In this document: one piece after another, positions 15,959 to 27,111 of the stretch
How the letters are laid out: every line of letters begins with the position of its first letter
Numbering within the stretch: the first letter of the stretch is position 1
Source: Mesorhabditis belari
Taxonomy: Eukaryota > Nematoda > Chromadorea > Rhabditida > Rhabditidae
DNA: 64,000 nucleotides
Assembly: GCA_958450365.1 (NCBI GenBank)
Contig: CAUEEP010000724.1
Location: 496,001 to 560,000 of the forward strand
Direction of reading: 5' to 3'
Made by a program: the position numbers and the translations under genes
Notes under the pieces: generated by a model
Databases searched by the model: none
The model's input: only the letters and a program-made list of their open reading frames with translations
What the model was told of the DNA's origin: nothing

Positions 15959-16689
15959 TTGGGTTGGTGAATTGAAAACTGCGGGACTTTGAACTAAAAT
16001 TTATTCAACATAAAACCATCAATTCATTAAAAACCATCATTCCAAATAATTTCCATTATTATTGACGTCTTCTGGCCATTTTACAGGCAATTTGCGGGGT
16101 TACAGGCTTCCTCTTTCGTAGTAGGATTTTGGCTTGTGTTTGAGACAAGTGTGAGAGTCAAAAATGGAGGACTGGCGACTCAAAAATGAAGGAATGCCCC
16201 AGTTTGAGCACTTTCTTCAAAAGAAACCCATTTTGGTGTCAATAGAAAAGTTGTAGAGAATCAAAAATTAGGCTTATAGCCAAAGTTTCAAAAAGATATA
16301 CTTAGTAGTTTCGCTTAAAATGCAAGTTTTGTGAAAAATTGGCACAATTTAGCGTAAATTTGGCATTTCTTGAAAACCAAAATGAAAAATGAAATATTGG
16401 TCAAAAATACGGCTGGAAAAATGCCTGTACAGTAAGGCAGACAGAAAGACAGACAGACAGATACCGTAACCCCCCCCTCCCCCTCCTTTTCCATCATTTC
16501 ATTTGTGAAAATTCGTAAATTTGGCATTTCTTGAAAACCAGTTTTTGAATCGTTCTGAAAATTTGGATATAAGCTTGATTTTTGATTCTCTACAACTTTT
16601 CCATTGACACCAAAATGGGTTTCTTTTGAAGAAAGTGCTCAAACTGTGACATATGACGATAGCCGGCAGTTTTCAATTCACCAATCCAA
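15959..16689. mobile_element. Mariner-type non-autonomous element, family F
   Basis: The ends are inverted, TTGGGTTGGTGAATTGAAAA and TTTTCAATTCACCAATCCAA, with TA on both outer sides as expected for mariner/Tc1 insertion. Internal arms pair GAAGAAAGTGCTCAAA with its inverse. No transposase frame is visible. Partial copies lie at 34597-34778 and 35081-35727. Confidence 0.75.
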
Positions 16690-17104
16690 TATTTCATTTG
16701 CGAACTATTTTACTTACTCACTTTCAACTGATCACTGACCAAATTCATCCAGAAATCTTCTCAATTGAACTCCTTTCCAAAGTTCAAAGAGATCCCTCGA
16801 AAGTTTTTTTAGATTTTTGGCTCCTCGAAGTGTTAGATTAGAAAAACGGATAGAAAAATAACGAGAAAAGGGATCTAATTATCTTTTTCCTGAAAAAGAT
16901 CCTTTTTTTCTTTAAGATCCTTCGTGAGATTGCAAAAAAATGTTTAAAGAATCGAGAATTAATATTTTTCTTCTTCTTCTGCAAATCCTACATTTTGAAG
17001 CGAGGAATATCTACTAATTGGAATAGCGGAGATTCGAATGAAAAATTGACGTAGATGAATACGGAGAATTCGATGAATGAATGACCTATATGTTTCCTAT
17101 TCTG

Positions 17105-17525
17105 AAATTTTACTTCCCTTGTACTCCGTCTCACCTTTTAGGGCACTTTACATAATAAAGCTTATAGATGAGCTTATAGTTCTAAAAGATGACAACTTTC
17201 AAAAGTAATTAGGTAAATTAGGTAAATGCATAAGAAATGCGGATTTCAACATTTTCATAAGATAGAAACCTGGTATTTTCCAACGATAGAAACCTGATAT
17301 CGATGAATGTTATAAACTCGATGAATGTTACTATTTGAATGTTACTATTTGAAAGTTCTAAATCTCCTCTACAAAATAGGCTAAAACGTGTTTCAATTGA
17401 TCAAACCATTGAAGAAATTTCGAGGGCGAAATGCAAGTGACCAAGAAAGGAATAGAGTCACTTTAGGGACAAGTTTAGTGTGGTCAAAATAGAGTTAGCT
17501 TCCCAAAATTGAAGATTTTAAAAAA
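17105..17525 (-). repeat. Dispersed repeat family I, longest copy
   Basis: The inverse of 12300-12595, with an extra left part (TACTCCGTCTCACCTTTTAG) that recurs in inverse at 18480-18507. This suggests an element of about 420 bp of which the other copies are fragments. Confidence 0.65.
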
Positions 17526-17559
17526 CGGAAATTCATTTACAGAAATTTAGATAGAGGTA

Positions 17560-17733
17560 CAGTGGAACCTCTCTATAACGTAACTCACGGGACGGCTATA
17601 GCTTACGTTATATAGAGGTTTACGTTATATAGAGTGCCGTTTTTTATAGCTTAACGTCGGCCGGGACCGGTCACGCCTTACGTTATAGAGAGGTTTACGT
17701 TATATCGAGGTTCGTTATAGAGAGGTTCGACTG
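17560..17733. mobile_element. Pogo/Tigger-type MITE
   Basis: Inverted ends CAGTGGAACCTCTCTATAAC and CGTTATAGAGAGGTTCGACTG match the known pogo-superfamily terminus (CAGT, then RAACCTC, then ATA-rich). TA flanks both sides. It is about 174 bp, with internal GTTATATAGAGG repeats and no coding capacity. Confidence 0.85.
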
Positions 17734-17910
17734 TATAAGTTCAAAACTCTCAAAATTGTCAAAAACTCGGCTTTTTCATAAAAAAAGAAAAATTATTGTA
17801 AAAACAAAGTTTTCCCATGAAATGATCCCAACTCTTAATTATTTTGAATGATATTTTTTGGGCGGTCATTTTCTGATTTGGTTGAGATTTGGTTCATAAA
17901 GAGTAGGTTA

Positions 17911-18258
17911 GCATTCGGCTCAGATTTGGTTGAGATTCGGCTCAGATTTGGTTGGGATTCGGCTCAGATTTGGTTGAGATTCGGCTCAGATTTGGTTGAG
18001 ATTCGGCTCAGATTTGGTTGGGATTCGGCTCAGATTTGGTTGAGATTCGGCTCAGATTTGGTTGAGATTCGGCTCAGATTTGGTTGGGATTCGGCTCAGA
18101 TTTGGTTGAGATTTGGTTGAGATTTGGTTGAGATTTGGTTCATAAAGAGTAGGTTAGCATTCGGCTCAGATTTGGTTGAGATTTGGTTGAGATTTGGTTG
18201 AGATTTGGTTCATAAAGCGTAGGTTCGCATTCGGCTCAGATTTGGTTCAGATTTGGTA
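17911..18258. repeat. 22-bp satellite (ATTCGGCTCAGATTTGGTTGAG)n
   Basis: Tandem units of about 22 bp, degenerating to GAGATTTGGTT 11-mers on the right. A spacer (TTCATAAAGAGTAGGTTAGC) is repeated with the array. The overlapping plus-strand ORF only reflects that the unit has no stop codon. Confidence 0.9.
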
Positions 18259-18342
18259 GGTCATTATCTCATTATCAGGACAACCACTATATGTATAGTC
18301 AAAAGCGAACTCTTGTGAAAGTGGGGCTTTCAAAAAGTAGGG

Positions 18343-18507
18343 CACAGCTAACTCTATTTTGACCACACTAATGTTGAAATGTTGAAATCCGCATTTCTTA
18401 TGCATTTACCTAATACAAGATTACTTTTGAAAGTTGTCATCTTTTAGAACTATAAGCTCATCTATAAGCTTTATTAGGTAAAGTGCCCTAAAAGGTGAGA
18501 CGGAGTA
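18343..18507 (+). repeat. Dispersed repeat family I, fragment
   Basis: Shares GCTAACTCTATTTTGACCAC, the GCATTTCTTATGCATTTACC block and CTAAAAGGTGAGACGGAGTA with the 17105-17525 copy, but lacks the middle. Confidence 0.6.
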
Positions 18508-18976
18508 TTGTAGATGTTAGACTAAACTTTTAAAGTACGTTAAAAGTAATACAAGGATTCTTCAACGATCAACAATGCTTTTTAAATAATCAACCGAAAC
18601 TTTTCTGTGATTTCTGTAATTTCTTGAGTAAACATGTCCATATTTTCTTTTCTCAAGTCTAGTCTATCCCCAATTTTCTCGACTTTTTCCCTCCTTTCCC
18701 TCCTTTCCCTCCTTTCGCTTCGTTTTTCTCTTTTACCAAACGTAATCGAATTTTGTTTTCCTTTTACTTTTCCTTTTCCTTTTCGTTTCACTCCTTTCCA
18801 TCTCATCTGAAAAATTGCTTTGTCAAAAATTACAAATTGTTTAACATTTTTTAAAGCTTTCAAGTAAAGTTTTAAAGTTTTAAATTGCATTTAAACTTTT
18901 AAAAATTTACTTTAGTTACAACTGACTTGTTGTTACACGATAAAGTTTGTTTGGTTCGACAAATCGTCCTCAGGCT

Positions 18977-19099
18977 CGACAAACGATTGAGAGCATAGGA
19001 TGGGCTCTCAATCGACCTAGCCTCAAGCACCCACCTTATTCCCCAGATTTGGCTTCATCTGATTATCATTGGTTCCAGTCTCTTTCTAACTCTTTTCAG
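18977..19099 (+). pseudogene. Mariner transposase fragment (catalytic C-terminal part)
   Basis: An open frame reads IESIGW, then HPPYSPDLASSDYHWFQSL. This is the diagnostic mariner block around the last catalytic Asp (YSPDLAPxDYHLF in active elements). Only about 40 codons survive; upstream frames are broken, and a 13-bp satellite begins just downstream. Clearly a dead relic. Confidence 0.9.
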
Positions 19100-19109
19100 A
19101 TCTTCTGAT

Positions 19110-19592
19110 CTGAACTTCTGAGCTAAACTTCTGATCTGATCTACTGAGCTGGGCTTCTGAGCTGGGCTTCTGAGCTGGGCTTCTGAGCTGGGCTTCTGAG
19201 CTGATCTACTGATCTGATCTACTGATCTGATCTACTGATCTGATCTACTGATCTGATCTTCTAATCTGATCTTCTAATCTGATCTTCTAATCTAATCTTC
19301 TGACCCAATCTTCTGACCCAATCTTCTGACCCAATCTTCTGACCCAATCTTCTGACCCAATCTTCTGACCCAATCTTCTGACCCAATCTTCTGACCCAAT
19401 CTTCTGACCCAATCTTCTGACCCAATCTTCTGACCCAATCTTCTGACCCAATCTTCTGACCCAATCTTCTGACCCAATCTTCTGACCCAATCTTCTGACC
19501 CAATCTTCTGACCCAATCTTCTGACCCAATCTTCTGACCCAATCTTCTGACCCAATCTTCTGACCCAATCTTCTGACCCAATCTTCTGACCT
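19110..19592. repeat. 13-bp satellite (CTTCTGACCCAAT)n with a diverged left part
   Basis: 19295-19592 holds about 23 near-identical copies of CTTCTGACCCAAT. 19110-19290 holds related 13-mers (CTACTGATCTGAT, CTTCTGAGCTGGG). Because 13 is not divisible by three and the unit has no stop codon on the minus strand, all three frames encode the same peptide period GQKIGSEDWVRRL. Confidence 0.95.
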
Positions 19593-19611
19593 AATCTACT
19601 GATCTGATGAA

Positions 19612-19950
19612 ACCTCTACGAAGAAATTGGCTGAATGAATTTCCCTGAAAATTTGGCTATGCAGCTAACTTTTTGTGCTTTACCTTTTATCTATTGACAC
19701 AAAGATAGGTTTCTTTCGGCTAAAGTGTCTAAACTGTATCATCGAGCCGTCGCCCTTTTTGAATACCCGACCTTATGCTTCCAAGCTTCCAAAAAACATT
19801 CAAAAATTTGCAAAGCCGTTTTAATGTCATTTTGCACAAAAATAATTGGCCTTTTTAATGAAATAAACCGTAGTTCAATTGAGACATTTGTTGGTTTAAA
19901 ACAGAAGTACAAAAAGAAACGAAAAGACTTTCTGGACCGGCTAATATAGC
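19612..19950. repeat. Mariner-derived non-autonomous repeat, family H, copy 1
   Basis: The left part (GGCTGAATGAATTTC, CTATTGACACAAAGATAGG) is the inverse of 27765-27900. The right part (AAACCGTAGTTCAATTGAGA, AACGAAAAGACTTTCTGGAC) resembles the inverse of 26644-26740 and 27112-27220. No transposase survives. Confidence 0.55.
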
Positions 19951-19954
19951 TCAA

Positions 19955-21120
19955 ATTTTTCCGAAAAAAATCCCTGCTGATTAGAGTATCCAGTCTAGAC
20001 TGTCTGGATTACGGTATTCAATGTAGAATAGGATATTCAGTCTAGAATAGCTAGATCACGGTATTTGGTCTAGATTAGGGTATTCAGATTTGATCTAGCA
20101 TTATCGATCATCGATCATTTCAAGAACTGTCCTAGAAAATTTCAAGCTAACAAATTTCAAGCTAAAAGATTTTCTATTGATTTTCTAATCTATTCATTCA
20201 TCTCAAAGCTGACTTGAGAGCCGAAGATCTACTGATTTCTAGTTATTGAAGTTAGTTTAAATCCGATGATCCGATGCGTTCAAATCCGCTGCGTTTCGCT
20301 CAGGTTTCGTTTTCACTCAAAACCAGAGTAAAGTGGTTACTATTCCCAGGCAAAAAAAAAAATCCCAGAACTACGGGCTTCTTTGTCGTCATTTCTCAAC
20401 TCAATTCCCGCATTATCTTCCTCTTTTCGTGGTCAATCTACGTCGGTATTCTGTGTGAGAAATCCCATAAAAATCCCGTAAAAATCCGAAAAGAAACCAA
20501 TGCACGTATTTTAACGGATTTTTAACGTTTTTGGTTACAAGATTTTACGTATTTGAAGTTCTACAGACTATGTAGCCTTTGAGTCTAACATTTTAAGTAA
20601 CCAGAGTCCCTTGGGGGATTGTTAGTGGGGATTAGGAGGACCCTAGAAGGACCCTACGAGGACCCAAGTCTAAACTCACTACGTCATACCCATACTTTTG
20701 AGTACGCTTCTTTTATCAGTGTTAACTATTACAATTAAATGCTCCTTGTGAGTAATTACTCAAGTAATTACTGCGAGTAATTACTCAAGTAATTTCCAAC
20801 AATTTTTATGTAGAAAATCGTCAAAAATGGCAGCGCAACTACTCTAGATCAACTAGATCGACTTGTGCTCTTTCAAGGACTTGTTAAGCGAGCTGTATAC
20901 ATCCGATTGGGAAGTTTTTAGTAGAGAAATGTAGCCAAGAATTAGGGCTACAATTCTCTATATAACATTTGACATTTTGAAATAAATTAAGCGTGCGCAA
21001 CTGGTTTTCCGAAAAGTTGTCTAGTTAGGTAACTAGTTACAATTGGAGTTCTTTAAAGGCTAGTTTCGTACAATTTATTGGGCTGCATTAGAACGGTCAA
21101 GTTCAGGGTCAGCCTAGAAG
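19955..21120. other. Unannotated stretch
   Basis: Small direct repeats of GTCTAGA...GGATTACGGTATTC (19990-20090) and of GAGTAATTACTCAAGTAATT (20750-20800). One 83-codon ORF at 20274-20525 has no recognisable similarity and no supporting splice context. No gene was called. Confidence 0.4.
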
Positions 21121-21124
21121 CCAA

Positions 21125-21500
21125 GTAGCAGTCTGGCTTGTCCTGGCTTGGCTTAGCCTTGGACTAGCTTGGCCTGGCTTGACCTGGCCTGGCTCAGGCT
21201 TAAGCTTGGCCTGGCTTGGCCTGGCTTGACCTGGTCTGGCTTAGGCTTAGCCTGGCTTGTCCTGTCTTAGTCTGGCTTGGCCTGGCTCGGTCGAGCTTGG
21301 TCTGTCTTGGCTTAGGCTTGCCCTGGCTTGACCTGTCTTAGTCTGGCTTGGCCTGGCTTGTCCTGTCTTAGTCTGGCTTGTCCTGGCTTGGCCTGGCCTG
21401 GCTCAGGCTTAGGCTTGGCCTGGCTCGGTCGAGCTAGGCCTGGCTTAGGCTTAGACTTAGGGTTGGGTTTGACCTGGCTTGGCTTGGCTTGGCCTGGCTT
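21125..21500. repeat. Imperfect satellite of CCTGGCTTGG-type decamers
   Basis: Variable 5-10 bp units (CTTGG, CCTGG, CTTAGG) run through about 375 bp. ORFs on both strands (for example PGQAKPGQA) are by-products. Confidence 0.85.
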
Positions 21501-21504
21501 CACG

Positions 21505-22660
21505 CTCGACCTGGTTCTAGCATGGCTTACAAATTCTAGGACTCGACTGGAACAATTTCTGTTGTAGTCTTAGCCCCAAGAGCTTGTCTACTTGTTTACA
21601 GTAAACCACAATCTATAAAACAAAGCTTTTTGCTTCTAGAAGCTGGTTCTAGAAGTTCTAGAAGCTCTTTAGCGAACAGCTATCATTCCATTTCCAACAT
21701 ACTGTATCATTGGTCATTTTTTAGAAAACAGGTACTTTCTGTAAGACTACAGCATGCGGCTTAGAGGAAATTTTCGACAAAATAACCCTTTTCTTGAAGC
21801 TAGATCGTTGGCTGGCTAGCTAGATCTAGCTAGATCGTTCCAGTATATTGTAGGATACTATTTAGAGCATACACAGAGCAAACAGCTTTACCTACTTTAC
21901 CATTTACTGCAAGACCACAGTATAATCATCAGAACACTTTTTAGAAAACATTCATTTTCTCCAAACCGTTATGTATCACCGATCCCATTCCTTTTTTCTT
22001 TTCCCCATCGATTCCTTGCATCCATTCCCATTCCTTTTCCACCCACTCATCCCTTTTTCCCGTTTTTCTTAGGAAAATTTTATTTGGCTCCTCTTTATTT
22101 TGTTATTTAGTCGAAGAGAAACCTTGTTTACACCGTTTTTTTTTGTTTTTTCTCTTTTTTCAGTTTTTTCAAGAAATTTCGACACCTTTTAGAAATATTT
22201 TGCAAATTTTCTCAAGTTTATTATAAAAATAGTAGCATTAACTAGAAATTTGATGGATTTTTGATAGATTTTTCATTTTTGAGCGTGGATTTTTTTGATT
22301 TCAATCATTTTAAGGCTTTCTGAAACTTCGCCTTTTCATTTAAACTAGTTTTTCAATTCAATTCTAATTCAAACTAGATTGAAAATGATTGACCAACGCT
22401 TTTGCCAGCTTATTGGCAATAAAAACGATGTTAAGACGACTTTCTAAATGATCTTTGATAGATTTTTCTTTGGTTTTTCTGTTTATCTGATCGTACTTTG
22501 TGCTCAAAACTGTAAACAAACTTCTGGCACACTCAATTCTTCATTTAAGCCCATTTAAGCCTAATTTAGAACTGTAAATGTACTGTGAAAGCTAACAAAA
22601 TAATAAATTTTCGATTTTCTAAAAGCACTTTTCATTTTTTTTATTTAAAATTGATTTCAG
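21505..22660. other. Unannotated stretch
   Basis: AT-rich, with short local repeats (GCTAGATC near 21800-21835) and pyrimidine-rich blocks near 22000-22160. No gene or recognisable mobile element was found. Confidence 0.4.
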
Positions 22661-22661
22661 C

Positions 22662-23097
22662 TACCTTAAATGCTGTAATAAAACGGCGCCTATAGGAGCG
22701 TCATGTAGTCAAAGTTTACTCACAAATAAACGCTTATAACTTGACACTAGTACGTTTGTTTCTGCGCGTTTAGATATCAAATTAAAGTAGAGAAAATGGG
22801 TGATTTTTTGTGATATAACACTTATTTTTAGCATTAACCAGTGCTTAGAAAAAAGTGATTGAAAAATGATGAAAAATCGGCTTTTTTGTCACTTTTTAAT
22901 CACTTTTTTCTAAACACTGGATAATGCTAAAAATAAGTGTTATATCTTAAAAAATCACCCATTTCCTCTACTTTAATTTCATATCTAAACGCGCAGAAAA
23001 AAACGTACCAGTGTCAAGTTATAAGCGTTTATTTGAGTGTAAACTTAGACTACACGACGCTCCTATAGGGGGTCGCTCTATTACAGCATTTACGGTA
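22662..23097. repeat. Hairpin MITE, family B (TACCGTAAATGCTGTAATA ends), full copy
   Basis: Left end TACCTTAAATGCTGTAATA and right end TATTACAGCATTTACGGTA are inverted. Arms of about 200 bp (GCGCCTATAGGAGCGTC, CATTAACCAGTGCTTAGAAA) pair around a TGATGAAAAATCGGC centre. Other copies: 23261-23487, 36179-36617, 36886-37107 and 46644-47082. Confidence 0.85.
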
Positions 23098-23144
23098 AAT
23101 TCATTTTAAAAAATCACAAAAATATGAAATTAAAGTAGAGGAGT

Positions 23145-23262
23145 TAAATGAATGAAAGAATGGCATAGATATTCGTGAGAACAAAAATATAAAAACAGAA
23201 GCAAACGAAAAGTAGAAAGATTTGATAAAAGCTTGAAAAAAGAAAGATTGAAAAATGGCAAA
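23145..23262 (-). repeat. Inverted duplicate of the phosphatase 5' flank
   Basis: About 118 bp is the inverse of 37105-37230, immediately upstream of the dual-specificity phosphatase start (for example AATGGCATAGATATTCGTGA). It is flanked on both sides by family B MITE sequence, as in the 36-37 kb region. Confidence 0.8.
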
Positions 23263-23487
23263 AAAAAGCCGATTTTTCATCATTTTTTAATCACTTTTTT
23301 CTAAGCACTGGTTAATGCTAAAAATAAGTGTTATATCTTAAAAAATCACCCATTTTCTCTACTTTAATTTCATATCTAAACGCGCAGAAACAAACGTACT
23401 AGTGTCAAGTTATAAGCGTTTATTTGTGAGTAAACTTTGACTACATGACGCTTCTATAAGGGGGAGCTCTATTGCAGCATTTACGGG
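23261..23487. repeat. Hairpin MITE, family B, right half
   Basis: Half an element: it starts at the centre of the hairpin and ends GCATTTACGGG. Confidence 0.8.
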
Positions 23488-23757
23488 ACATTCATTTTAA
23501 AAAAATCACCAACAGATCATCTAGATCATTTGTTTTTCTTTTCTTTTAACTACTTAATCTTTTTCCAGTTGAATCTAATCTCTTTATCCCATTTTTACAC
23601 TTTTTTTCTTTCCGAAAATAGAGAATTGAAGCATTTGTCTCACTCAACGAATTTTTTTTGCCTTTTCCACTCACTTTTGAACAACTTGATCTCTTGTCGA
23701 TCTTGTGTATGTGATCTCGTCACCCTAATCACATTTGTTGATTCATTGCTCCATAAA
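23488..23757 (+). repeat. Low-copy segment duplicated at 36618-36894
   Basis: About 270 bp is almost identical in direct orientation to 36618-36894 (for example TTTGTCTCACTCAACGAATT, GTGTATGTGATCTCGTCACC). It is not a MITE arm. The duplication includes the adjoining family B half-element. An ORF is open in both copies but has no recognised product. Confidence 0.8.
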
Positions 23758-24084
23758 AACAATGAGTCAATCACTAGAAAAGTTCCAGGAATCAATTCTA
23801 TTGGGTTGAAACTTTTCCTCCTTTCAACTTTTCCAATGTTTGACTCATTATTCTAATAGTAATCAATTTTAATAGGCTTTTGAGAACTTTTCCATCTCTA
23901 TCGTTTCTATTTCTGCATTAACTCTATCGTCTATCGTCTATAAGCAAGTCTATCGTCACTTGCAGACTTTTCCCAAACTCCAACAGCTTTAAAGCGTGAC
24001 CCAGCCACCATAGCCAGTGTCAATTCTACAGTAGTCTATAGTACAAAGATTCAATCCGGATTACGGTAGTTGGCGCATGCTTTA

Positions 24085-24190
24085 GAAATAAAGAAAGTAA
24101 AGGAATTGGCAAGACAAAGTAGGTTGAAGGGATTGAAGGAGAGGGGATTGAACCTCGACTTTTCGCTTTCCGGTCAATTCCTGAATAGAT
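24085..24190 (-). repeat. tRNA-derived SINE-like repeat, fragment
   Basis: On the minus strand: GAATTGACCGGAAAGCGAAA, then a B-box-like GAGGTTCAATCCCC, then a body ending CTTGCCAATTCCTTTACTTTC. The body and B box match the copy at 24478-24605. The A-box end is missing. Confidence 0.55.
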
Positions 24191-24477
24191 ACTTTAGATA
24201 TACATATTAAACAGTGAATTCCTGAATGAATGCTTTAGATATATTAATCTAAACTCTATAGTTTAGATTAGATATCTTGTACCTGTGATGGTGAATAGGT
24301 GCTTGACGAGTGGCTGTGCGGGGTGGTTGTTCGATCGAATTTCCCCTCACCATCCTCGGTCTCGACTTTGATTCGTTTCACTGGTGGTTCTTCGATCGTT
24401 TTCGGAAGTTCTTCCTAAATATTCGATACTGAACATTGCTGTAATACTTATTCTTATTCTTAGTAAAGCTGTATTCT

Positions 24478-24605
24478 TAATAAAGAAGTGAAGGAATTGG
24501 CAAGAAAAAGTGGATTTCCGAAGAGGATTCAACCCTCGACCTTTCACCTTTTGCTTTCCGGGCAATTCCTCTAATTACTAAGCTATTTGGTGCCTTAACT
24601 TTCCA
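24478..24605 (-). repeat. tRNA-derived SINE-like repeat
   Basis: On the minus strand an A-box-like segment (AATAGCTTAGTAATTAGAGG) is followed by a B box (GAGGGTTGAATCCTC), then the family body and a TTTATTAAGAATA tail. The arrangement is a tRNA head with a non-tRNA tail. Confidence 0.6.
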
Positions 24606-24835
24606 AGAGAAAGAAGGAAAGAAAGACAAGGAGGAGGAAGAAGAAAGGAAGAAAGAAGGAAAGACAAGGAGGAGGAAGAAGAAAGAAAGAAAGAAGGAAA
24701 GAAGGAAAGAAGGAAAGAAGGAAAGAAGGAAAGACAAGGAGAAGGAAAGACAAGGAGGTGGAAGAAGAAAGGAAGGAATAAGGAAAGACAAGGAGGAAGA
24801 AGAAAAGGAGGAAGACGAAAGGGAGAAGAAATAAG
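24602..24835. repeat. Purine-rich GGAAAGAA/GGAGGAAGAAG tract
   Basis: About 230 bp almost free of pyrimidines on the plus strand. The minus-strand ORFs (SFLLSFFPSFLLS) are low-complexity artefacts. Confidence 0.9.
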
Positions 24836-25252
24836 GTATCTAGGTCTTCAGATTTTCGCAAATTTTTCGATTTTCGAAAATCAGAACCATTAGTAATAAA
24901 GAAGTGAAGAATTTGATAATCTAAACCTACAAATCAAAGTCAAATATTTGCTTATTTTCTCATCATCTTTAAATTCCTCATCTTTCACTCTTGACACGAT
25001 GTTTGATTGGTTTTGGTGGTGTGTTTTTGTGTGATCGTGAGTCGACTGTCTCTCCATTTCTTTTTCTTTTCCTTTTCTTTTTTTTTGGCCCCCTCATCCA
25101 TTCCCACCTTCTGTTTGCATCGATTGGCCAAAAGAGACTTTTTTCTTCACAAAACATATCACTCTTTTTGTGTTCACTAAACGTCTGGGAACTTTTTTTT
25201 AATGTATTACATTAAAAAGTAACTTCTTCCTCCAGTACTTTGCTCCAGTACT

Positions 25253-25476
25253 TACCGTATTTCCTCTAATAAACGCCCCCCCCCCTTGACCAACTTTGGA
25301 CGCTTCGTTCTCAGCTCCATTTGGAGATATTTTTATGTTTAATATATCAAAAGATAGAAGACATTAAGGGCTATCTTTTGATATATTAAACATAAAAATA
25401 CCTCAAAATGGGGCTGAGAACGAAGCGTCCAAAGTTGGTCAAGGGGGGGGGGGCGTTTATTAGAGGAAATACGGTA
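25253..25476. repeat. Near-perfect palindromic MITE (TACCGTATTTCCTCTAATAA)
   Basis: Left end TACCGTATTTCCTCTAATAA followed by a C9-10 run; right end is a G-run followed by TTATTAGAGGAAATACGGTA. The arms (about 95 bp) are nearly identical: GACCAACTTTGGACGCTTCG and its inverse. It shares the TACCGTA terminus with families A and B. A second hairpin (25477-25554, ATGCCAGTTCTTTCTATG and its inverse) directly abuts it. Confidence 0.85.
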
Positions 25477-25904
25477 GCTTTTTTATGCCAGTTCTTTCTA
25501 TGATTTTGAGCTTTAAGTTTAAAAACATAGAAAGAACTGGCATAAAAAAAAAGCATATAACGGCTATATAACGACTTCTAGTGCACTTTAAAAGGTGTTT
25601 TTATACTTAAGCTTGCTTATAAAGCTTTTAAAGTGTAAGAATTTAAACAAATTTTATCACAAGTTTAGTTTATCACAATGAAATAGCTGTTCTAGATACT
25701 TTTCTATCTACTTTTATATACTTTTTCATTTATTAAGTTGATCCAAATGAAATAGCTGTTTGCACTCTGCAATAGAAATAGCACTCTGTCAAAAAATTAT
25801 AGACGCACCCGGTTTTTTTGCTAGTTTAGAGCCGGACATAAGTGCTAGTCCAGTGAAAAGTATTTTTTTAGTTTCTTTATTGTAAAAAAAAACAACTCAG
25901 GCAA

Positions 25905-26125
25905 AATTTGAAGTCATTTCACTCATCCAAAGTACTTTATCGTACAAAAAACGTTTTAACAGCTTGTCAAGTTGTTGAACATAGAGCTCAGAATTCATTT
26001 TTTGCCCGTGATCGAGCACCTCAAATGGCACAAATCCCTTTGTATTCCACCAAGCACATCCATTGCCTTCTTTCCGTGCAGGTTCACCTTTGGAGTCGTT
26101 ATAGGAGATTCCTCTACACTAGCCA
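25905..26125 (-). pseudogene. Mariner transposase fragment (middle of catalytic domain), frameshifted
   Basis: On the minus strand one frame reads PKVNLHGKKAM and a second continues CAWWNTKGFVPFEVLDHG, then QKMNSELYVQQLDKL. This is the mariner block (KVMxxVWWDxKG, then NSxxYCxQLDxL). The jump between frames shows at least one indel. A decayed relic with no independent function. Confidence 0.85.
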
Positions 26126-26138
26126 CTATCGTTTCCTT

Positions 26139-26290
26139 AGAAAGTTTTAGAAAGCTTTAGATAGCTTTAGTAAGCTTTAGAAAGCTTTAGATAGCTTTAG
26201 AAAGCTTTAGATAGCTTTAGAAAGCTTTAGATAGCTTTAGTAAGCTTTAGATAGCTTTAGAAAGCTTTAGAAAAGTTTAGAAAGCTTTAA
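26139..26290. repeat. (AGCTTTAGAA/AGCTTTAGAT)n satellite
   Basis: About 15 units of a 10-bp word with AGCTTTAG core. Confidence 0.9.
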
Positions 26291-26643
26291 AAAACACTGA
26301 CTCATATAATTGCTCTCCTTTTCCTCTCAAATACCCAATGAAATCCTATCCCAATACAATTTTTTGCAAAGAAATAGATAGAAATAGAAAGAAATAGAAA
26401 GAAATATATAATTTCTGTAAAAGATCAAGTGGTTTGTCTACTTTCGAGAGCCTGTTGACCTTGAAAACTTGAAAAAAGTTGGAAATGAAAAATTTTTTTA
26501 AACCAAAATTGAACCAAAAAACTTTTCCGGTTTCTATTTCACATTTTCTAAAGTTTTCACTTTTCAATTTTTTTCAAAAATTTAGAATTGTTGACTTTTC
26601 GAAGAGTTTTACTTTTAACCACTTGATCTTTTACAGAAATTAT

Positions 26644-26800
26644 ATAATAGGTTGATGCATAAGTGTTTTTGTTCCTTTTCGTCTGCCGTTTCAAGCCAAC
26701 AAATGCACCAATTAAACTACGGTTGATTTCGGCCTAATCGGCCTACGATCAGCAGCTGTTTACTACGATCAGCAGCTGTTTACTACGATCAGCAGCAGCA
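26644..26800 (+). repeat. Mariner-type terminus, family H, plus short 20-bp tandem
   Basis: Begins AATAGGTTGATGCATAAGTG, a mariner-like end also present at 27112 and in inverse at 28080-28100 and 28500-28516. It is followed by about three copies of TACTACGATCAGCAGCTGTT (26750-26800). Confidence 0.6.
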
Positions 26801-27111
26801 GTTTAAAACTTAATCAGCTACCTATTTTTGAAATGCATCATGAAATAGTACGGAGTACATCGATCACTCGTCCAAACGGGAAGTGCCGTCAGAGTGTGAA
26901 CGATCTAAAAATCCCGTTAGAGCTTTGATACTTTGTTTTTTCATATTCAAAACCAAAACCACTTACTATCTAGCTTAATATCTAATAAAGTTTAATAAGA
27001 AAAGTTGTGGATTCTGATTTTGTTTCCCCAACCTGTCTCATCAATCGCACATTCGCTGTTGAGAGCAATAGGACACTGGCTGGGAATTCCTAGAAATGAA
27101 ATTCGATAATA

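Noticed and set aside
17848..18120. Plus-strand 90-codon ORF with DLVEIRLRFGWDSAQIW repeats
   Set aside because: It is only the translation of a stop-free 22-bp satellite, with no flanking splice or start context.
24477..24861. Two long minus-strand ORFs rich in Ser/Phe/Leu
   Set aside because: Low-complexity translation of the polypurine tract's complement.
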